A stretch of 64,000 bases of DNA from Euclidia mi. Lineage: Eukaryota > Arthropoda > Insecta > Lepidoptera > Erebidae. The stretch's first letter is position 1; each line of letters opens with the position of its first letter. A model generated the notes under the pieces. The model saw only the letters and a list, made by a program, of their open reading frames with translations. It searched no databases and was not told where the DNA came from. The stretch spans positions 80,708,450 to 80,772,449 of the forward strand of contig OX123187.2 in NCBI GenBank assembly GCA_944739405.2. Direction: 5' to 3'. Shown in pieces: positions 54,871 to 64,000 of the stretch. The translations under genes were made by a program, and so were the position numbers.

Positions 54871-56072
54871 TCATTGCATATAATTGTTTGATTAAAAATC
54901 GTCGGAGAAAAATGTACAGGATCCTTTAAAAAAGAAAACAAACGGTATCAAAGGTTTTTATTTCATCTTATAAAGGCATAAAAATTATATCAAAACCGTA
55001 CAGCGTGGTGAGCTAATGTATATGTTATACGATGTCTCTTTCGCACATTGAACAGGTTTTTTTTCGCACAGCTCCCATATCGCTAGCATTGTTTATTATC
55101 CGTCTTGGGCCATACACCAGGAAGCAACAGACGCACCCGCTGCCTTTTTAAATGATCTTATGATTGCTTTGGATAAATTGAATAAAAAATATTTTAATTA
55201 ATTAGCATTTAATTTTTCTTACCTAAGAAATATTGTGCTATTCAGTAATCCCGCGGGCATATCAGGATAAAAAGTAGCCTATAACCTTTCTCATGAATGT
55301 GGCTATCATACAAAAAAAAAAGGACGCGCCGCCGTATTTATGTGCCGCTGGGGAAAGAGGCGGCCAGCCAGGAGTAGTGGGAGGCAGCGCGACGACTCGA
55401 CCACGTCACAAAGTTATAATCTATTGGTATTAAATTTTGAGGAATTTAAGAATATAATTATGTCAAGGTTTATCAGTTATATGGCTCCTATACTTTTATA
55501 AGGCTCTGACTAATTGAGAATCAGTTATAAAACGAGTTATATCATATATTTAATTATTTCAATAATAGCATTCTAACACAATAAGGTATACATTCTGTTT
55601 ACCGTTCGCGATAGTGCTTTGTCATTACTTTGTTGTAATATTTCCTGTTACGTATAATAATTAATTTCCATAAACAATTTACTTATAACGCAAACAAAAC
55701 AAGCACTTTCAATCCCCGAGGGACAGCTGAACCGATTGCATGTTTAATCAAGTCCAACCTACCAAAATAACCCAAAGTTATAAGTCCTTGAAACTGTAGC
55801 TGGGAGAGCGATACTAGTGATCGTAAACAAAATAAAGCAGAGAAGTGAACCAATACACAACTGCTAGTCAACGCAATCAAATCCCTCTGAATTTTCGGAA
55901 ACAGACGAACGAGTGTGGCTACGAAAAGTGAATATTTTATATATAACACTGGCTTTTGGCCTGGCCTCGCCCACGTGAGGATTGGTTATTAGAACAACAA
56001 GACATATTGTGCTATTCTGATGTACCTGTTTATTTAAAATTCTTGCGTTATTGACTGACTGAAAGACAAGAC
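54871..56072. other. Mostly unassigned
   Basis: 55250-55315 (CCCGCGGGCATATCAGGATAA, AAAAGTAGCCTATAACC) resembles an internal block of lepidopteran Helitron-like repeats. 55318-55400 is GC-richer. No genes. Confidence 0.35.
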
Positions 56073-56340
56073 CAGCGGCGATAGCCCAGTAGTGTACGAA
56101 ATGGGCTGCCGAGGCGATGGTCTCGGGTTTTATCCCCAGGTACCCCGGGCACATGACTTTCAGAAGATATGTGTGCATTATAAATTTATTGTCGTTCGCT
56201 TAATAATGTGCTAGGTAGATGGCAAAAGGCTCGCCCCCTATTACATTGGGACCGAAACATAACTGGCGAAGTTTGGGTGTGTGATACACCTCTGCCTACC
56301 CCTTCAGGGATAAAAGGCTTGAAGTTATGTTAAGTTATGT
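56073..56340 (+). mobile_element. tRNA-derived SINE (S1)
   Basis: GGCGATAGCCCAGTAGTG, GGTCTCGGGTTTTATCCCCAG (degraded B box), AAAAGGCTCGCCCCCTATTA, TAACTGGCGAAGTTTGGGTG, CTCTGCCTACCCCTTCAGGG and AAGGCTTGAAGTTATG. Tail stem-loop present with one change. Confidence 0.75.
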
Positions 56341-56345
56341 TATAT

Positions 56346-56582
56346 ATGTACCGTGTGGTGACGGATTAAGAATACGGAATGTCACCACCCCATATCATCC
56401 CATGGGTGTCGTAAGAGCAGACAGAGGGCGCATATTATGCAGAGAACAGCACTGTAAGAGAAGGAAAACTTGATACAAACCCTATACCAACCCGTTTGGC
56501 CAGCGTGGTATAGTAGGCCAATTCCTCCTTTTAAAGGAAAGGCTTAGTCCAGCAGTGGACTGCTAAAGGCTGATGATGATGT
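56346..56582 (+). repeat. Repeat V, longest copy
   Basis: CCGTGTGGTGACGGATTAAG, CATCCCATGGGTGTCGTAAG, then GTTTGGCCAGCGTGGTATAG, TTAGTCCAGCAGTGGACTGC and a TGATGATGATG end. The other copies lack this 3' half or show it decayed. It abuts an S1 SINE, as does the 8039-8176 copy, but in the opposite order. Confidence 0.65.
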
Positions 56583-58749
56583 TATGTATGATAGACAAGG
56601 TACAGCTGAAAGTACTGGTAGTTAGAAGCTAAAATTTGGATGTATGTTCCTTGGATAGTGTAGAGGTGCACTAAGAAGGGCTTGCCCGAAAGACGCACGT
56701 GATTGGGTAGAAACGGTTAAATAAAAATTAATGTGTGGGCGTAGCCCATGATCATCCTCTAGTATGCTATAATTATTACTGTAAGGTTTCCTCAGAATTC
56801 GGTAAATATTTTTTGCATGAAAGAGTAATTAAAATTCATACGTACAATCAGCTATCCTCATGAACTTCCAGTTCTAATTAGAAGTAAGATAATAATTATG
56901 TATTGTACTAAAGCAAAGATATTTTTTTTGTTTTCCAGCCCCACCAGCAACTTCGACATTATAATCAACATAGAATATGGAGGTCGAATGGCGAATAAAG
57001 TAAACAAACGATTCAAAATAATGCTCCTATAAACGAGAAGAGGTTATAAAATATACTTAAGTACTGATACAAGTCTGGCTTTAATACTAAACCTATAACA
57101 ATTTTGATGGTGGATTTGTGTTTTGAACAAACGGTTTTGCCTTTGTCCTACTATACAATTATATACAGTGTTTAAATATAATATATGTTTGATTTTATGT
57201 TGGAACAGCTTTGTGTTGTAAATAACTTTAATGGAATTCACAACAGTCAAACTGAAGTGGCAGTGAGCAGTACACATAGCTTGAAAATCAGATGGTCGTA
57301 GGGGCATGTATTCTGAAGTGGCAGCTAATACCACGCGACGCAGAAAGCCTAGGCCTTGCGCCATTTCTGAATTGGTTACGTACTAAACACTAGGACAAAC
57401 AACTTAACATCGCCCGCGGCTCCACCCTTAAGAATTAAAATCCATTCAGTGTTTTTTGCGTTTATCACGTTCAAACAGACAGACAAGAAAAAAAGGGACT
57501 CCATTATATAATAGCTATAGATAATTACACGATGTAGACCTCTGTCATTCATAATCCTGACCATGTGTTCAAAAGAAACGTTACAAGTTTATATTACCTA
57601 TATTTGCAAGCTGCTATCGCCTGAAATGAGGTGATGAATCTGGATTAGCAAAGACACGATTGGATTTATTGTATAACCCTTTTCCTGAACCAAGTGTCGA
57701 GCTTGTCGACATTATCTAAAGCCTGTTAAATTAGCGTGCGCCTTTAAGCCTGAGATAATGTGGCTCATTGATTTTGTAATACGGCTGATAAATCAATTAG
57801 TACAGAAGAAATTACTACAATTTATTTACTGTTAATGCTTACAGAATGCGATTTTTCGTCATATCCTTTATGTAGCTTAGCTAAAGGCCTAGCCAGCTTC
57901 TGCTAAAGGCTCCACTCGCGACGTACTTGGTTATCTCGACCAGCCAAAACCACACGTTACCAGCCAGTAAGGAATAACAAACAGCCATCTACACTTCAAA
58001 CAACGTATGCGTATTACACGGCCCATATACTAGGAATTTAGACATGCAGATAAAAATCTTGACCAATTTTTTACTTCTATGTCAGGTTTTTATGCTAAAT
58101 ATATTATTGTGAAGTTAGTTAGTGTACATGGGTACCTAATAGCTGAAAAAACTGACTACTTCTGATATCTGAATTCCACTCACATAACTTTTTCGGTTTA
58201 TGATTGCCACGTGTTCGAAATGTCAAACAGAGTCCGCTAATCCGCTCTACCAAAGTCCAGTATAAGACTCTTATATTCTCGATAAAAACTTAAGTTTCAC
58301 TTACCAAAATTGGCAGCAAGGAACAAATTTTCACAACGTATAAAATGGTTTACGTTAAGTGATGGCGTTTCTAAAGACCTTCAGTATTTTACTCTTCGTG
58401 GCTTAAAACGAACAAGACGACTATAAAAGTACACCATATGAACGTTCTTTTAAAACTATAAAGTGTTTATGACCACTAAAATAATTGCAAACTTTAAATT
58501 ATTGATAGTACGTTAAAGGATCTGTTTGAAGAATCAAATATCTTGATTCACAGCTTTTTTATATATTTTATAGATTTTGATCACAAACAGATATTATAAA
58601 GTTTCAAAAAATTTCTGCCACATAAACAATTTATTTTACTTTATTTATCAGAATTAAATATTTATATCATAATAGACCCAAGTAAATGTAATTTTTGTGC
58701 CTTCAGTTTTTCATATAAAATTTCACACATTAGGTTTATTATTGCCATA
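56583..58749. other. No recognised gene
   Basis: 2.2 kb of AT-rich DNA. 57405-57500 (CGCCCGCGGCTCCACCC, CAAACAGACAGACAAG) has the look of a minus-strand Helitron-like 3' end. Other frames have no recognisable content. Confidence 0.35.
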
Positions 58750-59230
58750 ATTACCTAAGATACATCCTTGGCGGCGGATGAAGGTGTTGGGCTCCGCCGC
58801 CAAAACACCCAGCGGCCGCAGAGGATAGGGAGGACGGCAACGCAACACCGCATCTACTCTTCCTCTGCGGCCCCACTGCGACGCAACAAAGGTGCGCCCC
58901 CATTTGGTCGCGGGAGATAGGGCGCGCGGCAACGCAACACCGGCAACCAACACGCCTCTCCAACCGCGACCGCGCCCGACTGCGAGGGACAGAAAAACTG
59001 TCCCTCGCACCCGCACCATTGGACGCATCCTGCGCAGGCCTCCGTCAAGCCCACGCGGAGCGTTCACTCCTGGGAACTCGCTTAGCTTCACCGTGGGTGA
59101 CCTACAACGGTTACTGAGCTCCCCCCCACCACGACAAGGTGGAGATCCCACGGAGGGGGGGCGATTTCGCATCTTTCGTGGCCTCATTTATGGTACCATA
59201 TTACCTGGTTCACTCCAACACCTTGGATAC
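58750..59230 (-). repeat. GC-rich island with long frames on both strands
   Basis: A ~480-base block far more GC-rich than its flanks. A 154-codon frame lies on the minus strand (58723-59187; Arg/Gly-rich, e.g. MRPRKMRNRPPSVGSPP and GRGRGWRGVLVAGVALPRAL), and a 157-codon one on the plus strand (58892-59365) overlaps it. I recognise no domain. GGCAACGCAACACCG occurs at 58826-58840 and 58928-58942. Likely part of a lepidopteran repeat rather than a gene. Confidence 0.4.
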
Positions 59231-59394
59231 CTATCTTCTAAAAAAATACAATACATATTGTTTGTTTTTTTTCTGATTTCTCTGATTTTTCTTGGGCAGA
59301 ATTTCTTTGGGCGATTGTTTGTTTTGTGTTTGGATATATTGTTGTTATACCTTACTCGTGAATAAGAAAATTTTCTGTATGTCTGGGCTTAAAT

Positions 59395-60060
59395 TTAATG
59401 AAATAAAATGAAATTTATTTGCATAGAATACCTACAGGTAGTACCAGGTATTACATAGGTGGTTTGGTATCGATACCATATTCTGCCCACTTAAGCATGC
59501 AAATGTATATAATAAAAGCAATCGAAAACAGAAATAAAATTTTAAATTAAATTCCAACTACCAATAAACATTATATAATAACTTAATAACATGTCACTTG
59601 ATTGAGCATTAGATATAAGTCATAATAATTAAAATTGTATGAATATCTACAAATTTGATTGAATTTCATAATTACAATACTAAAACATAATAATATTTTA
59701 CTATTTTACATTTTATTGGATAAATTCATCCAATCTATACAACACCTATCTACTAACCATTTGCGTATTTGAATTTTAAAAGGTTTAAATGATAGTTTCC
59801 TTATATTTTGGGGCAATTTATTGAATAATATAGATATACACATAATTATGATAAACATTTCTTTTATTAATAGTAGTTCTAAAATATGGGATCACTATTT
59901 TTGTAGAATCTCTGGGTTTATATTTGGTGTACCTAACTGTCACCTTTGAATTAAAAAAAGTCCTTTTGTTTTCTTACATAGATTATAGATATTATAGAAG
60001 ATATTGAAACTTAGATATTCAGTTGCCATTCGATACATATTTAAGCCACAGTGTGTTGTC
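59395..60060 (-). mobile_element. Decayed LINE 3' end
   Basis: Minus strand: IVIPYFRTTINKRNV, then after a frameshift FNKLPQNIRKLSFKPFKIQI and RKWLVDRCC, a CR1/Jockey-like C-terminus, followed by a 3' UTR ending ATGCAAATAAATTTCATTTT near 59405. Confidence 0.65.
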
Positions 60061-60605
60061 CATGAATACAGAATTCAGAAAAATACAAATATTGATATGC
60101 CACGAAATATTTTTGTTAAAGTTTATGTAGCAAATAATTTATATCAGTTTACAAATTTTTATTTACGGCATAAACTATAAAATGCCTTATTTTATACCTA
60201 AAACAACAAAGAAACACCGCAACAACGTAAAATATAAAAGTGGCTTAAGTACATTTACCATGGATGATCCAGTCCGATTTCAAAGTGTACAAGGGAAAAC
60301 CTTAAAGGATATTTGTAAAGACTGCGGCCGCTAAGTGCTGAGATCATTGTGTTGAAATAAAACGTTTCAAGCTTAAATCCACCGCTCACACCGCGAGCGC
60401 GTTGAAAAAGCTAAATGGCGAACGAGCTATTTAGCTAAGAATTCATTCAAGCTTTGGTTTTGATTTAATTAAAAAATGCGGTAATATAAATTATGAATAG
60501 TAATTGTTTGTTTTGTAAAATTTTACAGTTTAAATAAAATTGATGTATCTATCTGTGATATCAGATAACTATGTTTTATCAAGTGCTTATCATATTAAGT
60601 TATTA
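60061..60605. other. No recognised feature
   Basis: AT-rich. Confidence 0.35.
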
Positions 60606-60975
60606 AGGCTGCGATAGCCGAGTGGATATACCAACAGACTGCCATGCAGAGGGTATCGGGTTCGAATCCACGGCGCGCACCAATGACTTTTCGGAGTTAT
60701 GTGCGTATTGAATTGTTAATTATCGCTTGTCCCGTGCCTCGGAGAGGACGTTAAGCCGTCGGTCCCGGTTGTCATGAAGATCTTTGACCGTCGTTACAGG
60801 GCGTCAGTACCTTTTAAATAAACTGACACTAGTCTAAACCATGGAATATCGCTTTCCCTTCGACTTGCGGAGGTCCGACAGGCAGTCGCTCAGTGGAAAA
60901 GCTAATATTCAACCAAATCCGGTTAGACTGGAAAGCAGACCCCAGATTGAAACTGGAAAACGCTAAGAGGATCAT
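60606..60975 (+). mobile_element. SINE S4, reference full-length copy
   Basis: Head GGCTGCGATAGCCGAGTGG and B box GGGTTCGAATCCACGG form a convincing tRNA-like Pol III promoter. Body TGACTTTTCGGAGTTATGTG, CCTCGGAGAGGACGTTAAGC, TCATGAAGATCTTTGACC, GACAGGCAGTCGCTCAGTGG. It ends AAACGCTAAGAGGATCATGA. Other copies: 14097-14456, 30410-31468, fragments at 3751 and 36748. Confidence 0.8.
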
Positions 60976-61043
60976 GATTATCATATTGTTACGAGCTGGG
61001 GTTCGACGATAAATTATAGCTCACTATGCCACTTAAATTGAAC

Positions 61044-61049
61044 TTTATT
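61044..61049 (-). terminator. LTR polyadenylation signal
   Basis: AATAAA on the minus strand, about 170 bases downstream of the TATA box in element orientation, so it would end the R region. Confidence 0.5.
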
Positions 61050-61215
61050 CTCTAACACAATAACACTAGATACACACACTTAATTTTCACTTCACTAATA
61101 AAACACACTATTCCACACCACTAGAACAACACTAAACACTTCCGACTTATTTCTTCGCTTCTTGTTGATCGCTTTCCGTATTCAATTGAACTGTCCGTTC
61201 CGTTCGCTCGCGCTC

Positions 61216-61223
61216 TATTTATA
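61216..61223 (-). promoter_or_regulatory. LTR TATA box
   Basis: TATAAATA on the minus strand (GCCAGTATAAATAGAGCGCG), a textbook Pol II TATA box in the middle of the LTR. Confidence 0.6.
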
Positions 61224-61400
61224 CTGGCCGGATAACATCACTAGGCTTTTCGAGACGACTCACGATATTTCTGGCAACGTGTAAGGTGTTTCTAGAATTG
61301 CGTAAATGTTCTATTTACACCTACGCCATCTATTAGAGGATAGATGAAACAGCCTTAAACAACCGATACATCTAATCTCATGTAGTTCTCCCATTCCAGT

Positions 61401-61440
61401 GAAAATAACGCCATCTATCAGTATAGATGGCGTTATTTTC
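61401..61440. repeat. Perfect 18-bp hairpin at the start of the LTR
   Basis: GAAAATAACGCCATCTAT, loop CAGT, and the exact inverse ATAGATGGCGTTATTTTC. It begins 11 bases inside the LTR. A weaker CCATCTAT..ATAGATG inverted pair occurs at 61325-61346. Confidence 0.85.
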
Positions 61441-61462
61441 AATTCGTAACACGGCCTCCCTC

Positions 61463-64000
61463 TTAAACGTGTTCGTCTCGAACATCGTTAGACCCATAGT
61501 AACGAGCCAACCGGTCCACATGAACAATCTTCGGTGCACCTCGAGACCCCTTCTGGATTCGATAGGTGACGTCGTTCATCCTGGTAATTATGCGATATGG
61601 CCCGTCCCATCTGGCTTGTAACTTAGGCGATTTTCCTTTGCTTCGTACTGGGTTATGAAGCCACACCAATGATCCCTCATCGAAGCCTTTGTTGTTTGCC
61701 TTCCGGTCGTAGCGAGTCTTCATCTTCTCAGACATCTGTTCTCCAGATTCCCTGATGTGCTCGTATACGTCGTTCATCCTGTTGCGTAGCTCGGTTGCGT
61801 AATCCGTTATATTGCGTGGAGATTCTGGTGGAATACCGGTGATAAGGTCTGCAGGTAAACGGAGCTCTCTACCGAAATTGGCAAAAGCTGGTGTTACTCC
61901 TGTAGTTTCGTGGACCGCACTGCGATATGACAGGAGAAATGGTTGGATGTGCTTGTCCCAATCTCTTTGTTTGCTCTCCACGACCTTCGCCAGGTACCTT
62001 TCCAGTGATTGGTTAAACCGTTCAACCATGCCATCTGATTGCGGATGATAAGCCGTGGTCCTGGTTTTATGTGCACCCATTACGCGACAAGTCTCCTTGA
62101 ACACCTCAGATTCGAAGTTCCGGCCTTGATCGCTGTGGATTTCCAAGGGCACCCTGAACCGACAAAAGACTTCATGCACCAGCTTATCAGCCACTGTGGT
62201 AGCTTCTTGATTTGGGATTGCAAACACTTCAGGCCACTTCGTGAAGTAATCCATCACAACCAAGAAGTATTTGTTTCCGTCCTGGCTCTCAGGAAACGGC
62301 CCAGCGACATCCAACGCTATGCGCTCCCATGGAGCTCCCACATTGTACACCTTTAATGCACCTCTGCTTCGAGTATGCGGCCCCTTGACAGCCGCACAAC
62401 TTGTGCATTTGCGGCACCAATCCTCGACGTCATCTCGACAGTGGAGCCAATAAAACCGCTCCCGGATCTTAGTAAGGGTCTTCTTAACTCCCATGTGACC
62501 TCCCGAAGCATCATTGTGATAGAGCCGCAGTACTTCCGGCACCTTAGTCTTGGGCACTACCATTTGCAGATGGCTTTGGTTACCTCGAGCGTTTTCCCAT
62601 TTGCGGCACAGAACTCCATCCTGGACAACCAAGCTTGCCCACTGTGCCCAATAACTCTTGGTGATAGGGCTCATTGCTGCGATATCACTCCATTTGGGCC
62701 TAGGGGCGTCTGATTTCTTCCATTCGAGAATCAGCTGTATGTCCTTGTCGTCTTGCTGAGCACTCTGCAAAGCTTCTTTCCATCCGTCGCTCAGATCCGT
62801 CTTCAACATTCTCACTAGCACTGCCGGCTTCGCTTCCTGTCTTGCACAGTGTTTGCGTTGATCGGAGTAAGCCCTACCTGTCAGAGCATCTGCGCTATGT
62901 TGCTCTTGCCGCCAGACAGGTACGTCAGGTGACCCCTTTGGTGGAGACAGGGTACCAACGTGCCGCTTACGCTTTGGGCAGCTCAAGCGGATATGGCCTC
63001 TTTCTCCGCAGTTGTAGCACCGAGGTGACGACACAACTTCCCTGATGCGGTAAGTTCGATCCTCGTGACGCGCTGCTTCCACCTCCAGAGCGTAGGCTAA
63101 GGCTGCCTTCAGGGACTTGAAGTGCCCAAGTCTTACCGCTGCTCTAATTTCCAGGTCCCGGATCCCATCCGTAAACGCTTGTACGAGGTTCCCGTCAATG
63201 AGCGCAGGCGACGACTGGTATGCCTTCCTGACCAGCCTTTCCACCTCTAGAGCCCACTGCTGCAGAGTTTCTCCGGTGCGTTGTATCCTGTCCTTCAGCT
63301 GAGCACGATACACATGTTCGAGGTGCGCGTCTCCGTACCTCGCCTCCAACGCCTCCAGAAGCTTCTCGTAGGTCACGTCTTGCCCGAGTGCCTCTAACAC
63401 CGTCAAGGCCTGATCACGAAGGCCCAAGGTTAGGGCGGTGAAGGCCTGTTCTTTGTCCCACCCATTCGCTCGCATAACGGCCTTAAACTGAACCTTGTAT
63501 GCAACCCACGATGACGAGCCATCAAAGGGTGGAACCTTAAACCAACGAGGCGAGGGCGCCACAGCTGTAGGTGTAACGTCGTTGGTCTCAAGCCCACGCA
63601 ATTTCTTCTCCAATCTGGCAATACGGGTCTCAAGCTGGTCGTGTACACGCTTCTCAATGTCGCTGATACGGGCCTCGTGCTGCTGGAGTTCCTCCTTGAC
63701 CACCTTCAAGTCCTTCCCCACTGCGGCACTGAGGTCCTTCATGAGCACCAGCTGTTCCTCCAGGCGGTGGGCGTGCCCCTCCTTGTCGCGCGGCAGCTGC
63801 TCCTCTAGGCGGCGCGCGTGCTCCTCTTGACGGCGAGCCTGCTCCTGTTGACGGCGGTCCTGCTCCTCCTTGTCGCGCTGTAGCTGTTCCTCCAGACGGC
63901 GAGCCTGCTCCTCCTGACGGCGGGCCTGCTCCTCTTGACGGCGAGCCCGCTCCTCCTTGTTGCGCTGTAGCTGTTCCTCCAGGCGGCGCGCGTGCTCCTC
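61463..64000 (-). CDS. Gag-integrase fusion of a Ty3/gypsy element, open at right edge
   Basis: 845 codons without a stop, continuing past 64000, so no start is visible. Counting residues from an arbitrary GTG at 63746-63748: upstream lies a charged coiled coil of RRQEEQAR/RRLEEQLQRDKEE repeats. Gag-like sequence runs 65-235, a CCHC zinc knuckle is at C244, C247, H252, C257, and then after only ~25 residues comes the tail of RNase H (HSADALTGRA, 284-293). Integrase follows with H411, H418, C445, C448 and the DD35E triad D480, D540, E576, then the C-terminal domain to 761. Protease, reverse transcriptase and nearly all RNase H are missing in frame. Integrase would insert element DNA; Gag would package RNA. 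The stop lies 11 bases from the LTR. Confidence 0.85.
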   Translation of the reverse strand, partial: EEHARRLEEQLQRNKEERARRQEEQARRQEEQARRLEEQLQRDKEEQDRRQQEQARRQEEHARRLEEQLPRDKEGHAHRLEEQLVLMKDLSAAVGKDLKVVKEELQQHEARISDIEKRVHDQLETRIARLEKKLRGLETNDVTPTAVAPSPRWFKVPPFDGSSSWVAYKVQFKAVMRANGWDKEQAFTALTLGLRDQALTVLEALGQDVTYEKLLEALEARYGDAHLEHVYRAQLKDRIQRTGETLQQWALEVERLVRKAYQSSPALIDGNLVQAFTDGIRDLEIRAAVRLGHFKSLKAALAYALEVEAARHEDRTYRIREVVSSPRCYNCGERGHIRLSCPKRKRHVGTLSPPKGSPDVPVWRQEQHSADALTGRAYSDQRKHCARQEAKPAVLVRMLKTDLSDGWKEALQSAQQDDKDIQLILEWKKSDAPRPKWSDIAAMSPITKSYWAQWASLVVQDGVLCRKWENARGNQSHLQMVVPKTKVPEVLRLYHNDASGGHMGVKKTLTKIRERFYWLHCRDDVEDWCRKCTSCAAVKGPHTRSRGALKVYNVGAPWERIALDVAGPFPESQDGNKYFLVVMDYFTKWPEVFAIPNQEATTVADKLVHEVFCRFRVPLEIHSDQGRNFESEVFKETCRVMGAHKTRTTAYHPQSDGMVERFNQSLERYLAKVVESKQRDWDKHIQPFLLSYRSAVHETTGVTPAFANFGRELRLPADLITGIPPESPRNITDYATELRNRMNDVYEHIRESGEQMSEKMKTRYDRKANNKGFDEGSLVWLHNPVRSKGKSPKLQARWDGPYRIITRMNDVTYRIQKGSRGAPKIVHVDRLARYYGSNDVRDEHV
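63749..64000 (-). repeat. Coding minisatellite for a charged coiled coil
   Basis: Repeated GAGGAGCAG-GCCCGCCGT type units on the minus strand encode runs such as EEQARRQEEQARRLEEQLQ. GC-rich, in phase with the Gag frame, and cut by the window edge. Confidence 0.8.

Larger units (their letters stand above)
60987..61451 (-). repeat. LTR of the gypsy element (465 bp)
   Basis: In element orientation it runs from TGTTACGAATTG to CCCCAGCTCGTAACA, with TG...CA ends matching inverted TGTTACGA/TCGTAACA. It contains a perfect hairpin near its start, a TATA box and AATAAA. The purine-rich tract AAGAGGGAGG lies just upstream, overlapping the stop of the ORF, as expected for a 3' LTR. The partner LTR is outside the window. 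Confidence 0.8.

Noticed and set aside
55864..56178. 104-codon minus-strand frame
   Set aside because: Half of it lies antisense to an S1 SINE, and the rest has no recognisable content.
60606..60690. Possible tRNA gene at the start of S4
   Set aside because: Head of a repeated SINE with conserved 370-base body at three loci; not a free-standing tRNA.
61427..63830. Plus-strand frames opposite the gypsy ORF
   Set aside because: Shadows of the 845-codon minus-strand ORF, which has clear Gag and integrase motifs.

Overview
This looks like nuclear DNA from an insect, most likely a moth or butterfly. It is AT-rich and I see no operons, bacterial genes, CRISPR arrays or rRNA operons. The repeats are of lepidopteran type: tRNA-derived SINEs ending in (TATG)n, LINE 3' ends such as GGTGTACAATAAAG and AATAAACATATTTGAG, and Helitron-like elements running from TCCCTACTAATATTATAAA to CTAG. 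I found no convincing host gene. Almost everything recognisable is transposable-element DNA at different stages of decay, with unassigned AT-rich sequence between.

Layout: 0-2.5 kb, minus-strand CR1/Jockey-like LINE with an open reverse transcriptase running off the left edge. 2.5-7.3 kb, degraded repeats, a 5S-like element and a complete short Helitron-like element. 7.28-8.53 kb, hAT element with a perfect 8-bp target duplication. 9.22-13.21 kb, four-level nest: Helitron-like element containing a Ty3/gypsy remnant, containing a TTAA-flanked piggyBac-like element, containing a LINE fragment, plus a second LINE 3' end and a palindromic MITE. 13.2-20 kb, RTE-like fragment, SINEs, a possible solo LTR and a TA-flanked MITE. 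20.2-23.05 kb, two related minus-strand LINEs joined head to tail, one split by a SINE. 24-32 kb, LINE 3' ends, a second piggyBac-like element and a SINE carrying two nested insertions. 32.6-35 kb, RTE/Proto-like LINE. 36.7-46.2 kb, SINEs, MITEs and GC-rich repeats. 49.1-53.04 kb, two-ORF LINE, then a mariner-like transposase remnant. 54-61 kb, LINE and SINE remnants and a GC-rich island. 60.99-64 kb, Ty3/gypsy element (minus) with one LTR and a very long open frame in which Gag is fused directly to integrase.

How parts work together: the LINE at 32.6-35 kb ends with the same roughly 40-nt tail (a CCCC-TTC-GGGG type stem-loop followed by GGCGTGA) as many SINEs here, so it is the likely source of the machinery that moved them. 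The two gypsy elements have both lost protease, reverse transcriptase and RNase H yet keep integrase sequence. Several insertions can be proved inside the window from target duplications or from an empty site in a second copy. All clade and family names come from motifs read by eye; no database search was possible.
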